64,000 bases of DNA. Source: Panorpa germanica. Taxonomy: Eukaryota; Arthropoda; Insecta; Mecoptera; Panorpidae. A program made the translations under genes and the position numbers. The DNA is taken from positions 15,729,740 through 15,793,739 of the forward strand of contig OY783215.1 of NCBI GenBank assembly GCA_963678705.1, read 5' to 3'. Positions 26,626-38,809 of this stretch are shown piece after piece (within the stretch, counting starts at the first letter, position 1; each line of letters begins with the position of its first letter). Under the pieces are notes generated by a model, which was not told where the DNA came from, made no database searches, and saw nothing but the letters and a program-made list of their open reading frames with translations.

Positions 26626-28747
26626 TTAGTTAGAATTGCGCAGATCATGCCACACTTTCTTCTTTGCTTCATAATCCCGTAAAAAATCGGTTTGTTTTTT
26701 ACTTATTTCTTGTAGTTTTTCTATTTCCTCGTCATGCCGCTTTCGTACAGCAAGTGCTCGTTCATCAAACTCTTTATGTTTTGCTGCAAGTGCATCTTTC
26801 CATTCCTCTACATAATTTTTAGTAGAATCCTGCATTTCATCTATTACTTTTTTACGCTTTTCAAGTTCCTTCTGCAAAAATGCTTTTCGATTAATAAGTT
26901 CATTTTCCTTTTCGGTTTCCTGTAAAACGAGATGCATTTCTTGCTGTAGTAAACCAGTATCTCTTTCATAATTTTCTTTTATTACTTTAATTTCTTCTTC
27001 ACAAGCTCCAATTTGATTTTGTATAAACTGTCTTTTATTACTCAATTGCAATTCAACTTCTGTTAAATTAATTTCTTTTTCTTCTTTTTCCTGTCGTAAT
27101 TTTCTCCGTTGTTGAATACCTTGATGAATAATACATTTTATTTTCTCCAGATCCTGCGTTAAGTGTTCATCATTAGCTAATAATTCGTCACAGTCTGTTC
27201 CTATAGAAGTTACTTTACTAACTAAAAATGATTTTATTCTGCTGAATTGGTCCGCTTTATCGCCAGTGGTTTTTTTAAATTCAGCTGTTTTCATTCTTTT
27301 TTCAAAGAGTTCCTTAGAAAGATGATCTATAAATTCTAAATTTCTATCGATATCGGATTTCATAGATCTATTTTCTTTTTCAAGTTGTACTTTGCGTTCG
27401 TAAGAAATTTGATTAATTTTATGATTTTCTAATATTTCACTACGTTTACGTTCTAAGTCGTCTCGGACGGTCTGGAGTTCCGTAATATTTTGCTGAAGTT
27501 CTGCTATATTCGTTTGTTGATTATCTCTTAAATTATCACGATCGTGAAATTCCTTCTTAAGATTCTTGAAATCTTCATACTCCATCTTTATGGCATCAAA
27601 TTTATTCTTCAAAGAACATTTCTCCGATTGTACTTGCTTAATCTCTTCGAGATGACATTTCTCTTCTTCAGCGCTATATTGTACAAATTCACTATCCTCT
27701 AACATTATATTAATGCACTCAGCGTAGTCTTCATCATGAGATGTTTGATCATTTTCATTCCAACTGCGAAACATTTGGAATTGTATATCATGAATTTTAT
27801 TCTGAGTTGTTTCTGAGGAGTCTCTATCAATTCCCAGGTCCATTAACCAAGTTATTAGCGCTAGAGCATTTGGCCACGAATGTGACGTATTTGGAGTCAT
27901 TAAGGCTGACTTTGTTATTATTCCAGGATAAAAATATTTCTTAACAAATATCAACATTTCATCTATATAATTTGCATTAGTTAGATATTTTTTAGATCCG
28001 AGAATAGGTTCAATTAAATAATTTAAAACGGCTATAAACTGAGAAACTGACATTGCTTTTAACTGACCTTTAAACACTATATGGGACAATTCTGGCACAC
28101 TCTGTACAAGTTCTTGTACTCTCATGGATTGTGAAGCCACCCATTTTTTGTCATGTATAGGTCGGGTATCTTTTCGTATTACTGATGAATTTATTCGTTC
28201 TGAGGGTGACTTCTGTCGGCTTCTATCCGCCGAAAATGCACTACCTACTTGCAAATTATTTCCTCTTCCAGAGGTTAGTGGTGTAGACGTTGCTTTAATA
28301 AGGCTTCGACTCCTTTTGCTGGAACGTACTGTTTCTTGATGTCCATCACCAACTGATTTTGAGCTACCGCGCCAACCAAATGAATTGCGTCCATCTACTG
28401 ACATGGACCTTTTCTTTTCTTGGACAGGTTTTGGTAAAAAAGACTTGGACCTGCTGCGTCTAAAATAAAACTTACATATAAATATGTCGAACTTACTTGA
28501 TGTAACAAGATTATTGAGATATTTTTGTACTTATATAGAGAAAATAAATAACGCATAACCGAAAAGATGCGGAAGAAATCATAGTTAATTCACTACAAAA
28601 TTTTTGTGAAATATTCAAATATTTTTTTTGAAAATTTAATTTTCTGTTATTTATTAAGCTATTTATACGAAGGTAACTGACAATAAAATAACTTAAAAAT
28701 CTTGGCATTATTGTTTAATGAAGATAATTTACATACCGTTCTGCCAT
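26626..28747 (-). CDS. NDC80: Kinetochore protein NDC80 (Hec1)
   Basis: Two exons (28737-28747 and 26626-28459) give 614 aa. The first coding exon is only 11 nt: ATG GCA GAA CG. The joined N-terminal tail is basic (R-R-S-R-S-K-S and later K-R-S-R-S), as in the Aurora B-regulated tail of Hec1. Residues about 90-215 form the calponin-homology domain (S-Q-S-M-R-V-Q-E-L, then W-P-N-A-L-A-L-I-T-W-L), and the rest is a long coiled coil rich in E, K and Q. NDC80 pairs with NUF2 and, through SPC24/SPC25, links kinetochores to microtubules. Human NDC80 is 642 aa. The second exon alone has an in-frame ATG at 28404, but the spliced start recovers the conserved tail. Confidence 0.94.
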
Positions 28748-29732
28748 GGTTATAACCAAATTATAACTGATTGTAACGATCGTAACGATCAGTAACTGTC
28801 AGTAACGATCAATTGCGATCGATATCAATTTCAATCAATTTAGTCTATTTCACTATGATGAAGTAAAGCCAAGTAATGTGAAGTAACGGTTACAATTTAT
28901 AATCCCTATACTGCAATGGTTAGAATCTTTCAATTGCTTTCAATCTTCTCAAAACAAAATGGCCGGTAAGCTGTGCTGTTCTATTTACCATAACGTATAG
29001 TGTTGTTAATATATATGCATTTATGTTTATTAAACAGTAATATAAATAATTATCAAGGCAGAATATTGGTAGGATAGTGCACCATTAAAAACCGTTGAAA
29101 AATATAAATAAAAATATCTTTTAGAACTAAAAAATAATACGTGTAAACAAAGAAGCTAAAGCCGAATTTGTTGTCTATAAAGTATTCGTGTTCCTTTTAT
29201 TTAAAATTTTTGTAAACATGTGTAAAACGAATATTTATGAATAAAAACAACTTTAATATTTGCAGTTTTTTAAAATGTCGCTTAAAATATATGTGTTTTT
29301 AAAATATATATATAAGCTTATATAATGCACACTACTTCAACATGTATGATTGAATAAATATTTCATACAATGAGGTCTAAATAATTTTAAAACTAAATGT
29401 TTAAACAGTACATTTAATGTTTATGAATTTTATTATTAAAGTTTTTGTAAAAAAATTACTTTATTGTTAGTTTATAATGTAAGTTTCAATTTGGTGAAAT
29501 TGAGGTTATGTTTATAATAATTTAGATCTAATTTTTTAATATGTAAGACTTCCTATATGATAATTTTTAAAATAAAAAGCTAGAGGTGTTAAACGAATAC
29601 TATACCTATTTCATATAGAGTGTTATAATCAAACATTTTTGTGAATATTGTGTGCTTCATAATTTACTTCCTGAAGACATTCTTCCAGACAGCGGTGGCA
29701 TGGTGTTTTCTTACCCGCTCTAGTCAGGCAGC
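28748..29732. promoter_or_regulatory. Divergent region NDC80 / AF10 with repeated GTAACGATC
   Basis: NDC80 (minus) and the AF10 homologue (plus) diverge from this 985-bp gap. Next to NDC80, at about 28764-28825, a run of related units (GTAACGATC and GTAACG, ending in GCGATCGATATC) repeats several times. The latter resembles the DRE core TATCGATA used by DREF at housekeeping and cell-cycle promoters in flies. The binding role is inference. The rest is AT-rich with no coding exon. Confidence 0.4.
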
Positions 29733-32700
29733 ATGAAGGAGATGGTTGGCGGATGCTGTGTTTGTTCTGACGAGAGGGGTTGGTCCGAGAACCCGTTGGT
29801 ATATTGTGATGGACAAGGGTGTACTGTTGCTGTTCATCAAGGTAGAAATTACAATCGCCCTGAAGATAAAATTCACTTCTAGTTAGGAAAACTATTATTA
29901 GTGCATGCTATTTACTCTGGTACATAATTTTGACAGTTTTGTTAATGTGAATTTCTGACAAATAATATGAATATTGTTAATGTGTGGTTGTGCTTTAATA
30001 TCACCTTTTATTTTAGCTTGTTATGGTATAGTAACTGTTCCTACGGGTCCTTGGTATTGTCGAAAATGTGAAAGCCAGGAAAGAGCTGCACGAGTTCGTT
30101 GTGATTTATGTCCTTCCCGAGATGGAGCTCTTAAAAGGACAGACAGCTCAGGGTGGGCACATGTTGTATGTGCATTATATATTCCAGAAGTCCGTTTCGG
30201 CAATGTTACTACAATGGAACCAATTATTTTGCAACTTATTCCTCCGGAGAGATTTAATAAGGTTTATTTCTTTTGTAGCATGAATAATTTTGATTAATAT
30301 GGAAATTTTAATTGAATGTTTTGCAGGTTTGCTATATATGTCAGGAAATGAATAAAGGTGGTCGTGCAAGTGTAGGTGCCTGCATGCAATGTAATAAATC
30401 CGGTTGCAAACAACAGTTTCACGTAACTTGTGCTCAAGCACTAGGACTTTTGTGTGAAGAAGCAGGAAATTATTTAGACAATGTTAAATATTGTGGTTAC
30501 TGTCAGCATCATTATAGTAAATTAAAAAAAGGTGGTAACGTTAAAACCATTCCGCCATACAAACCAATTCCGACTGAACAGAATTCTAGTGATAGTTCTC
30601 CAGAAAAGGAACCAGAGCCAATACTTACCCCCATGGTTGGTATTCCAGTTGTAACTCTTCCACCGAAACAACCAACGCCTGTTCCAAAATCTGAACCTCA
30701 ACCAACTAAAAGTTCGGGTAGAAAGTCTAGTTCGGGTTCAAAAAGTGTGTCTAGTTCAGCCAGTAGTAGCAGCTCTAGTAGTAGTTCTGTAAGTGCGGGT
30801 TTAAAGAATCTTACAGTCAGTCTAACTAAAGACAAGCATATATCTAAAAGCTCAAAAGGTACAGTTATCAAATATTATAATTCTTATTAATAATGAATTA
30901 AGATATGACGATTTTGAAATATTTCTTAAATATCTAGGTACAACTCAGACAAAAAGCTATGATAAGGATAAAAGTAGTCGGTCACAAAAATCGTCAACTC
31001 CTACATCGTCAAGTACATCGTCGAATAATAAATCACAAAAGGAATCATCCCAATTAACAGATGCAGGGGGCAGGAAGACTCCAGTCTTAGAAAACGCGAA
31101 AGTAACTGAGAAAAACACATCAAAGAAGGATTCCAAGGACCATAACAATCAAAAATTTTCAAATACAAATTACACTGACAGTGTTGGTGCACCTCCAGAT
31201 TTAATGGTTGGAGATACTAAGGATTACACACCTGGATCTAAGACTTCTGTGATGAAGAAGCGAAAGGTTGAATCTCGGACTTCTACTCCAGTTCCTATGC
31301 AAGAAAATCATCTCAATGATATGAACCACCAATTAAGTCAAAACGTGATTGTTAATCTTTCCGATGCAAAAGAAGCAGTGGAGGAGAAACACAAAAAGGT
31401 TTGAAAATATATAAAATTTATAAAATGTAAAATTTTATTAGTTATTCAAAATATGTTTAAAATACATATTTTATTTAAAATTTACAAGTTCTTTGTTTGT
31501 TCTTAACAAATGTTTTTATAACAATGTGACAGATATTTGACCTTGAGTTCATTTCTTCATTCTATCAAAAAAAGAACAATCAGTTGAAATTTAGAAAAAT
31601 TATACAATTGTTTATGATTTGAATATAGGTTGCATTTTTGTATAATCTGGCACCGATACGCGGGAGGTTTATATTTTATATATTTTTTTTTGCTTGTAGA
31701 AAGTTGTGTGTATCATTAATTTTTTTTTTGCATTTTTTAATTTAATTTTAAAATGCCAAAGGGTAATAAGAAACATGTGAAGTTTTGTTTGGTAAGAAAT
31801 TAATAATTATCAAATTTTATGAATCGAATGTAATAATATTAAAATCAATCCAAATATTTTATCATCTTTAGAATATACGAAAATAATATTGACTACAATA
31901 TTTTTGTTTAAAGGCAAAAACTGAAGAGAGCCCCCCATCTTCACCAAGTGAAACTTTGCATTCGATGAGTGCTGGCTCACACTCATCAAATATGCAACAT
32001 GTAACAAGCACTTCACAAGGAGTCTCAAAGACTGATAACATTAGCCCCGTACCACAAGTTGTAGCCCCAGCTCTAAGTGGAAATCCAAATTCTAGTACAA
32101 CTACTTTAATTGTGTCTGTACCACTGGTAAATGCTGATCCTTCGTTACTAAATCAGGGTGTATATCAACCATTAGTAAGAAACGACCCTGCTGTGGATAG
32201 GGTGATTAATCCTCCACGAAGTCCACCTAGAGTACCAGAAATGGATCGACAATCACCGTTAGTTGATCAATTAGTAAGTGGTAGTGCTACAATGAGCTCA
32301 ATGAATGCTATGCATGGTCAGACGAGTGCTGTGGGTCGATTAAATGAACAGAGCACAAGTCAAGGAATCTCGCCTAGTCAGAATGTTGTTCAAATGCATC
32401 ATCAGATTGGGGGTGTACCTATTAATCAATCTGTTGTGCATTCATCAACTAGTGGATCGACTCTGAATACCCTGTCTTCGATGTCTTCAGAAATGAGCGG
32501 CAGTGTTTTGAAGACCGGGTTCGAGAAGCAATTTAAAGCTGATGAACCTATAAAGCGTTCCAGGTATGACTTTTTGATTTAAATGGTTAAACTTGTAAAT
32601 GTGTGCTTACGTATTTAAAGGAGTATAATTTTTAGAACTACAAATTTTTGCTCTAGTATTTTCTGATTCGTCCAGTTTATTTTAATGGTTTAATTTTATT

Positions 32701-35589
32701 TGCTAAGGTATTGAATATGAGTGTTACAATGTTTTGTGTATAATGGTTTTACCGTATCCGTAGCTTAAAATATGTGTTGCTGCTTCACATTACTTATGTA
32801 GATACTATAGATATTTTACTTAAACATTTTTTCATTCTCAGATAAATTTTGATAATTATTTACTTAACACGTTAGCGTTGCATCTGAGACTTTTCAAATA
32901 TTTTAAATAAAAGTATAACAACGACCAACAGGAAGAGATGTTACATTCCGACATCCGTTACTTTCTAAAAGCATGCTTAGTAGCTAGTAGTCACACTTCA
33001 AGAAATATCATTTCATTAATTTTTAAGCCTTTTGTCTTTCTATATAATGTATCAATTATTGGGGTAGTTTATATTAGAATTTCAATCACTTTCACACAAT
33101 CAATTATAAGCTGCATATAAATATTATAACCATACATATACTATAACCAGCATGCAGGTGTCTGTCTGGTTAATTGTCTACTACAACTGAATTGTAAGAT
33201 AAATTATGAAATGATGAATAAATGTATTCCTGGTATTAATTTGCGTATATGTGTATGTATTGTGTTATCTTTTCATTTTTATTAATCATTTTCATAATCA
33301 TATTGGAAATACCTATTCTATTCAACTCTAGGCAATGGTTTTTAAAAGTTTCTTGTTTCAGAGATTGTTTTCATTTAAGTATCATTGAAAAAAATACGTA
33401 CATATTGTTTAGTGTAATATCATATATTGTTATTGTGTACATGCATTGGTGTTTGTTTCTGTTTGATTATTAGATATTTATGTAGACTAGTTGGCTCAGA
33501 TTGCAAAGCATGGCATATGTATTTCATTTATATACTTCAAGTAATTACTCGAGTAGAGGTTCATTCTTCAGTAAGGCTCTTGCTTTATTACTAATAAAAC
33601 CTTGCTTTTCTGCTTGCTTACTTAGATCTCATTCTTCGGATAAAAACGTGGAAAAACCACGATCTAACAAAAGACGAAGTGCGACAAATAATTCTCAACT
33701 ACTATTTAATAATAATTTTGCCGTAACACAACAACAAGCATCTTTAAATATCCCGTCAACATCCGTTACGACTCAAGTTAATACACACAGTATAACGAGT
33801 ACAGATTCAAATACCAGTCATAGTACACAATCACAAAGTATTGCACAGTCCCAACAAGTTCAAATTACGACTGTAAATAAAAGGTCTTCGAGATCGCATC
33901 CTACGCCGCCTCCTGTTGCTAGCGTGCCTGCAATGAGTGTTCCTAAAGAATCTCCTTCGAGCAGCCCGACACCTGAAGAACAACCACAGAAAAGGAAGGG
34001 AAGAAAGCCAGCGGTGCAGAGCAACACTGTCTCATCTCCACTGGATGTAAAAGATGTAAAACTGTGAGTTATATATGCCATATGCTGTGAAATAACTATT
34101 AATACACAATTTAAAGCAGCAACACACACGCCTTAGTAGCTTGTGGAATAATACAAAAACTGGCGATTCTATTATAACTATAACTGATAGTTTATCTTCA
34201 TATATCATATTCAATATACTTTGCGGTATCAAAGAATACTTAGCCGTTTTTTATTTTTTATGGTTCTGTAATAGTACCGTATAGTGTCAGCCTTATCGAT
34301 ATTCAGATGTTTTATTATTTATAACATTAATATTTAATTTTTTGCTTTCATTGTAACATAAACTTATTTTTCAGTTTTCAAAACGGTGTTCATGCTCCTC
34401 ATATGTTAGGTAATCAACTAAATCCTAATAGTAACATGGCGCAAAAGATGTCTGATCATCTAAACCATGAACTAGAAACACATAGGGTGTTTTCCGAATC
34501 TGTTGGCAGTTCTATGGCAATTGGTACAGACGAAAACAACCCGCAAGGCCCTTTAGTCGGACCGCCATTGTTGAGGAACACAGGATCTGTAAATATTGTT
34601 ACTATCAATTTTATTTAAATATTGACATTAAAATTACATTTGTTATTCCTTATGGAGATATTTTTATATGTACCAGTATAATTTTCAGACTCGCGCTGCT
34701 GCTGCTCCTAGTTCTGGCATTGGAAATTTACTCGGTGGAAATGTGGGTGCTGCAGGTAGTAATGGTGGTAATGGATTGGGTGCTGCTGTGCCTCAATCAC
34801 TAGACCAGCTATTGGAGCGACAGTGGGAGCAAGGATCTCAATTTCTAATGGAGCAGGCGCAACATTTCGATAGTACGATTTTCAATATTTTCTAGGAAAG
34901 TACGATTAGTTGAAATCGTTAATTTAATAAAATAAATTACAGTTGCTTCGTTGCTGTCCTGTTTGCATCAGCTACGTACAGAAAATGCTCGCTTGGAGGA
35001 CCATGTCAACACACTAGTTGCACGTAGAGATCATTTGTTAGCAGTTAATGCCCGATTAGCAATTCCTTTAACACAACCAATACCTGCAGGTAATTTAGTA
35101 AAAAGATTGATATTATTTATAGGAAATATTGTTATTACATGAGCTCAATTTTATACTTATTAGGAAATGCAGGCGGTGGAGTCCTCAGAGCAGCAGTAAA
35201 CCCTTCGGAAAATGGCGGCCAACAAGAATACAGACAAGTCCGGTAAGAAATGGATTTGAGGATAATATAAATCTTGTCTTAGTTGATGCAAATTTAATTC
35301 ACTGTTATTTCCCTGTTTTATTTATTTTGCAAGCAGAGCATCGAATCAATATGTTAATGTTGGAGGAGTACCTCATGGGCCGATAAGAGGTCAAGGTTCT
35401 GTAGAAGGTGCTAGGGCCAACCGTGGCTATCAGCCATATCCAGTAGCGCCACAGAATCATCAGGTATATATATTTGCTTTTAGCAATTTTTATTAAAAAT
35501 AAAAGTAATAAACATAAATTTTTTTTCAGCCAAATATACGCAGGGACCCTGATAATAGGGATACCCACCACTCCCAAAAACCGAATTAA
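29733..35589 (+). CDS. Alh: AF10/AF17 (Alhambra) chromatin protein
   Basis: Twelve exons (29733-29841, 30017-30261, 30327-30858, 30938-31398, 31914-32563, 33626-34063, 34375-34588, 34689-34872, 34943-35089, 35164-35242, 35337-35463, 35530-35589) give 1081 aa. It opens with M-K-E-M-V-G-G-C-C-V-C-S-D-E-R-G-W, the PHD finger of AF10, then a zinc knuckle and extended PHD (C-Y-I-C-Q, Q-F-H-V-T-C-A-Q). A long Ser/Pro/Gln-rich middle follows, then the octapeptide-leucine-zipper module: L-D-Q-L-L-E-R-Q-W and L-R-T-E-N-A-R-L-E-D. AF10 binds unmodified H3K27 and recruits DOT1L for H3K79 methylation. Alhambra is the fly orthologue. An in-frame TAG at 29721 precedes the ATG, fixing the start unless an upstream coding exon exists. 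Confidence 0.94.
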
Positions 35590-36068
35590 TTTATTAATCG
35601 ATCAACTCATTTACTTTCATAGTTAAATATTTCTCATTAACCTTTTCATTTTATTAAAACCAAATAGTTATTTTCTACATTTACCATTAAGTGACAATCT
35701 TTTTAACAAAGCTATGTAAAATAGAAAAATATGAATTTTTATATATTTTGTAAGTTAAAGATACATGTTTTCTAATATCAAAATGCAATAAAATCTCTTT
35801 TTGGTAAATCTATTGTTTAATTTAAGGGGGATAATGGAATAAAACTAAATCGATTTTTCAAGATTGATTATTAAAATATACATATTTTTGAATATTTCTG
35901 TATAAAAATTATTTTTTATTCATAAATTTCAGTCATAAGAATACTATATGATCTATTATTTGTTTATTATTAACTTTTTTTAAAAGAAAATTAATTTTTA
36001 AGTTTAAGTTAAAAATTTACAAAAGAATTTACAAAAACATTAATAAAAATATTATGATATATACAATA
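35590..36068. other. Intergenic 3' region between AF10 and A2
   Basis: The two genes converge here. AT-rich sequence with AATAAA-type signals (one near 35788) and nothing coding. Confidence 0.45.
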
Positions 36069-38008
36069 TTACAATCTTTTACCCATTATTACTACTGCAG
36101 GTTCTTTAATTAAAAATTTAAAAGACTTTCCTTCATGACACCAATTTTCGTAACTTAATTTACGAATACTAGTCAAACCTAATGTTTTAACCATTTTTTG
36201 AGAATGTGTGTTTAAACAAATTGCAACAAGGGCTTTTGGAACAGGAACTAGTAAGGTGTGGTCATGTTTGAAGTCTTGATCTTTTAGCGTAAAGCATTGT
36301 TTCAGATATTCTCCAGATCGGACTTCAGCTAGCATTTTGATAGATGCTTCACATAGTTTTCGGCCAAGACTTTGTTTCCGATAATTTGGCATGGTGGAGG
36401 CGAACATCAATTCACAATAACTATCTATATGGTAATAATCAAAACAGTCGATAGTTTTATCGAGCGATTTGTAAAATTCGATTAGCGCTTTTGAACTCTT
36501 TTGTGTACAATATTGATTTTGAAACGCTTCATTCAATTCTGGAGCTCCTGGTGGAGGTTTAACCTGTAAAATAAATCATTTTGTTCTAGAATATTGTCTA
36601 AACCAAACAGACTATACCGATTAGCCTGAGCAAGTGTTGTTTCAGCCTACATATTAGAGTACTTATTATGTAGGCTGAAATGGCAGATGATGTACTTGCG
36701 CCAGGTCGTTTTTTGAAGTAGGCTTAACGCTGAAGGCAATTGTGAGATGATATAATATATCTAATTGGTTTCGGCGAGGATTAGTTGTGACTGGATACAA
36801 TTGATAATTATTTCTTGAATTAAGTCGCAAAGAGATGTTCTAGTATGGATAAAAATTATTTCATTAATTAAAATCCTTACGTGTATTTTGTTGATGAGAA
36901 TTGCGGCAACTTCGTCGTTGTCTTCTTTGTCAATAGCAGCTAAACTAATTCCTTCGCTGGCTGCGTAGATGCCCAGTTTCTCCATTTCCTGAGCCCCTTT
37001 CACTGTCATTTTTATAGCGGCACATATCGGTTCGTTGAGAAAAAATTCTCGCATAGCCTGTGAAATATGTATTTCTGTATTGAAAACATAAGAAATTGGT
37101 GGAACCATGCAGGAAACGAGTACGGGTGAGAGAAAGTGAAGAGAGAGGGTGAGTGAGACGCAGGAGGGAAGTGGATAAGTTTGTTATTTAAAATCTACTT
37201 AAGCTTACCTTCAAAGTGCCCGGCATCAAGTCAGGAGTAATAGATACAATTTCATACTTGCCTGGAAGAAATAACACATAGAGTTAAATTAGATTTTAGC
37301 TTATTAGGTTCGAATTCTAATAGATTTGTGAACTCATTTTTTAGGAGTGGTTTGCTTCATTTTTGATTGAATTATAAGTTATCCTGTATTATAATGTTCC
37401 AATTGAAAGTTTATATGTTTACGCGATTCGTATGTTGCCTCCAAACGGTTCGCGCATTTTCCTTAAAATTGTTTATTACTTAGAGAAAAAAATTGTAAGA
37501 CTTTTGGCGTCCTCGGATTTTCCCCTGAATTTCCTGGAAACCCGTAGTTTTGGTAAACTAAAAAATTTTTTTTTACTTTTTGCTCTATAACTTTTAATTC
37601 GTAAAAGATAGAAAGTTGAAATTTGGCATGTGTATTACGGTGTTCACTGCTAACATTCTTTAAAAATAAGAAATTGAAAAATTGGAAAAGGGGGCGTTTA
37701 TAGAAATTAAGACATGATTCACAAAATATACTTGAAATCTTTAGATGATGTACCTAAGTTCACAACCAAATTTCTGTTTTACCTGACATTGTATGCTATC
37801 ATTGAGCTATGATATTTATTTGAATAATTTCTCAATTATCAAAGCAATCATAAAATTAAAAAAACATTTTGTGTAGCAGTGTTATAGTTTATATTTTTGT
37901 ACCCAAACTTTTTGAATCGCTGGTAGAATAAATATTTAAAAACGTATCAAACTCACCGTTATTGACAACATCCCATATCTTTCTGTAATATGTGTATTTT
38001 GCAACCAT
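36069..38008 (-). CDS. AANAT-like GNAT acetyltransferase A2
   Basis: Four exons (37957-38008, 37209-37261, 36881-37057, 36069-36563) give 258 aa. The small first exon encodes M-V-A-K-Y-T-Y-Y-R-K. Exon 2 gives the first GNAT strand (Y-E-I-V-S-I-T-P). Exon 3 has M-R-E-F-F-L-N-E-P and G-I-S-L-A-A-I-D. Exon 4 holds the helix with the acetyl-CoA loop N-Y-R-K-Q-S-L-G-R-K-L, in which the first Gly of R-x-x-G-x-G is Ser. A C-terminal H-E-G-K-S motif is shared with A8. Exon 4 and exon 3 blocks look identical to A6. Intron 1 contains a family B repeat. Substrate unknown. The reading frame is intact. Confidence 0.85.
37383..37700 (-). repeat. Dispersed repeat, family B, copy 2
   Basis: Located in intron 1 of A2, this is the reverse-orientation partner of 23127-23503. 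It ends at GGGGGCG and is followed directly by TTTATAGAAATTAAGACAT, the motif that elsewhere precedes the family A terminus, so family B may have inserted next to or into a family A remnant. Confidence 0.6.
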
Positions 38009-38561
38009 TTAATTTTTAATAGAATTATTTCACTGAAATTTAAACTGCAAATAAATCGCGCTACATAATTGCTCTATGCTCTGCGGTATGTTCGGTTTGA
38101 TTCTATTGTTTTTATAATATTTAAAGTGCAAACAAAGAATTTATAAAGTTGCGTAAGTGAAATTTGTGATATAAAATAATCCATTTCCGTTTCAATATTG
38201 ACTTAAGATTAATAATCATTAACCCTACAGGAAAATTGTGATTATTGCTAAAGATTTCTTAGTAGGCATCTTTATCTAACAAGTAATTAATACTAATGTA
38301 CTCAACTAAACTAAATATATATATACTCGTATTATAAGTAATCTTAAAATTTTAATTTCTTCTGTCTGTGCAGATAATAGTCTTGTCTCAATCAATGAAA
38401 ATACATAAACATTTAATTACAATAATTAAACAATAATTACTAATAATTTTAGATATAGGATTTTTACAAATTAAATTTTTTAGGTATGAGTGTGCTGGAC
38501 CCATTGAACTTTTATCGTTCAAATCAATGCGACATTCATATAGATATCTTTAAAACTTTAC

Positions 38562-38675
38562 CATTTACTATTGATAAAGTGGTCTACTAGACCCCAAATA
38601 TCCAATTATTTTTTAATACCTTCTTATATTTTAGGAGATATTAACAATTAAAAAAAGTATTTTATCTCTGTCAAT
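38562..38675 (-). repeat. Diverged family A fragment
   Basis: Between A2 and A3, a reverse-strand stretch resembles the 3' third of family A: the ATTGATAAAGTGG, AGGAGATATTAACAATTAAAAAAAG order is shared with 24510-24600 read in reverse. It is heavily diverged. Confidence 0.4.
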
Positions 38676-38809
38676 ATATATAGATTTGAAAATGCAGTGA
38701 ACAGGTATTGTGTACAGGTATTTTGTGTTATGCTATATTAGATAAACCTTAAATGCACTAGCTGTGTCTAACGGGATCGTTATTATTTTATCTAAGACAA
38801 ACATATTGC

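Noticed and set aside
36640-36680. 14-bp hairpin (TTTCAGCCTACATA) in A2 intron 3 considered as a microRNA
   Set aside because: The stem is too short for a pre-miRNA and nothing else supports it.
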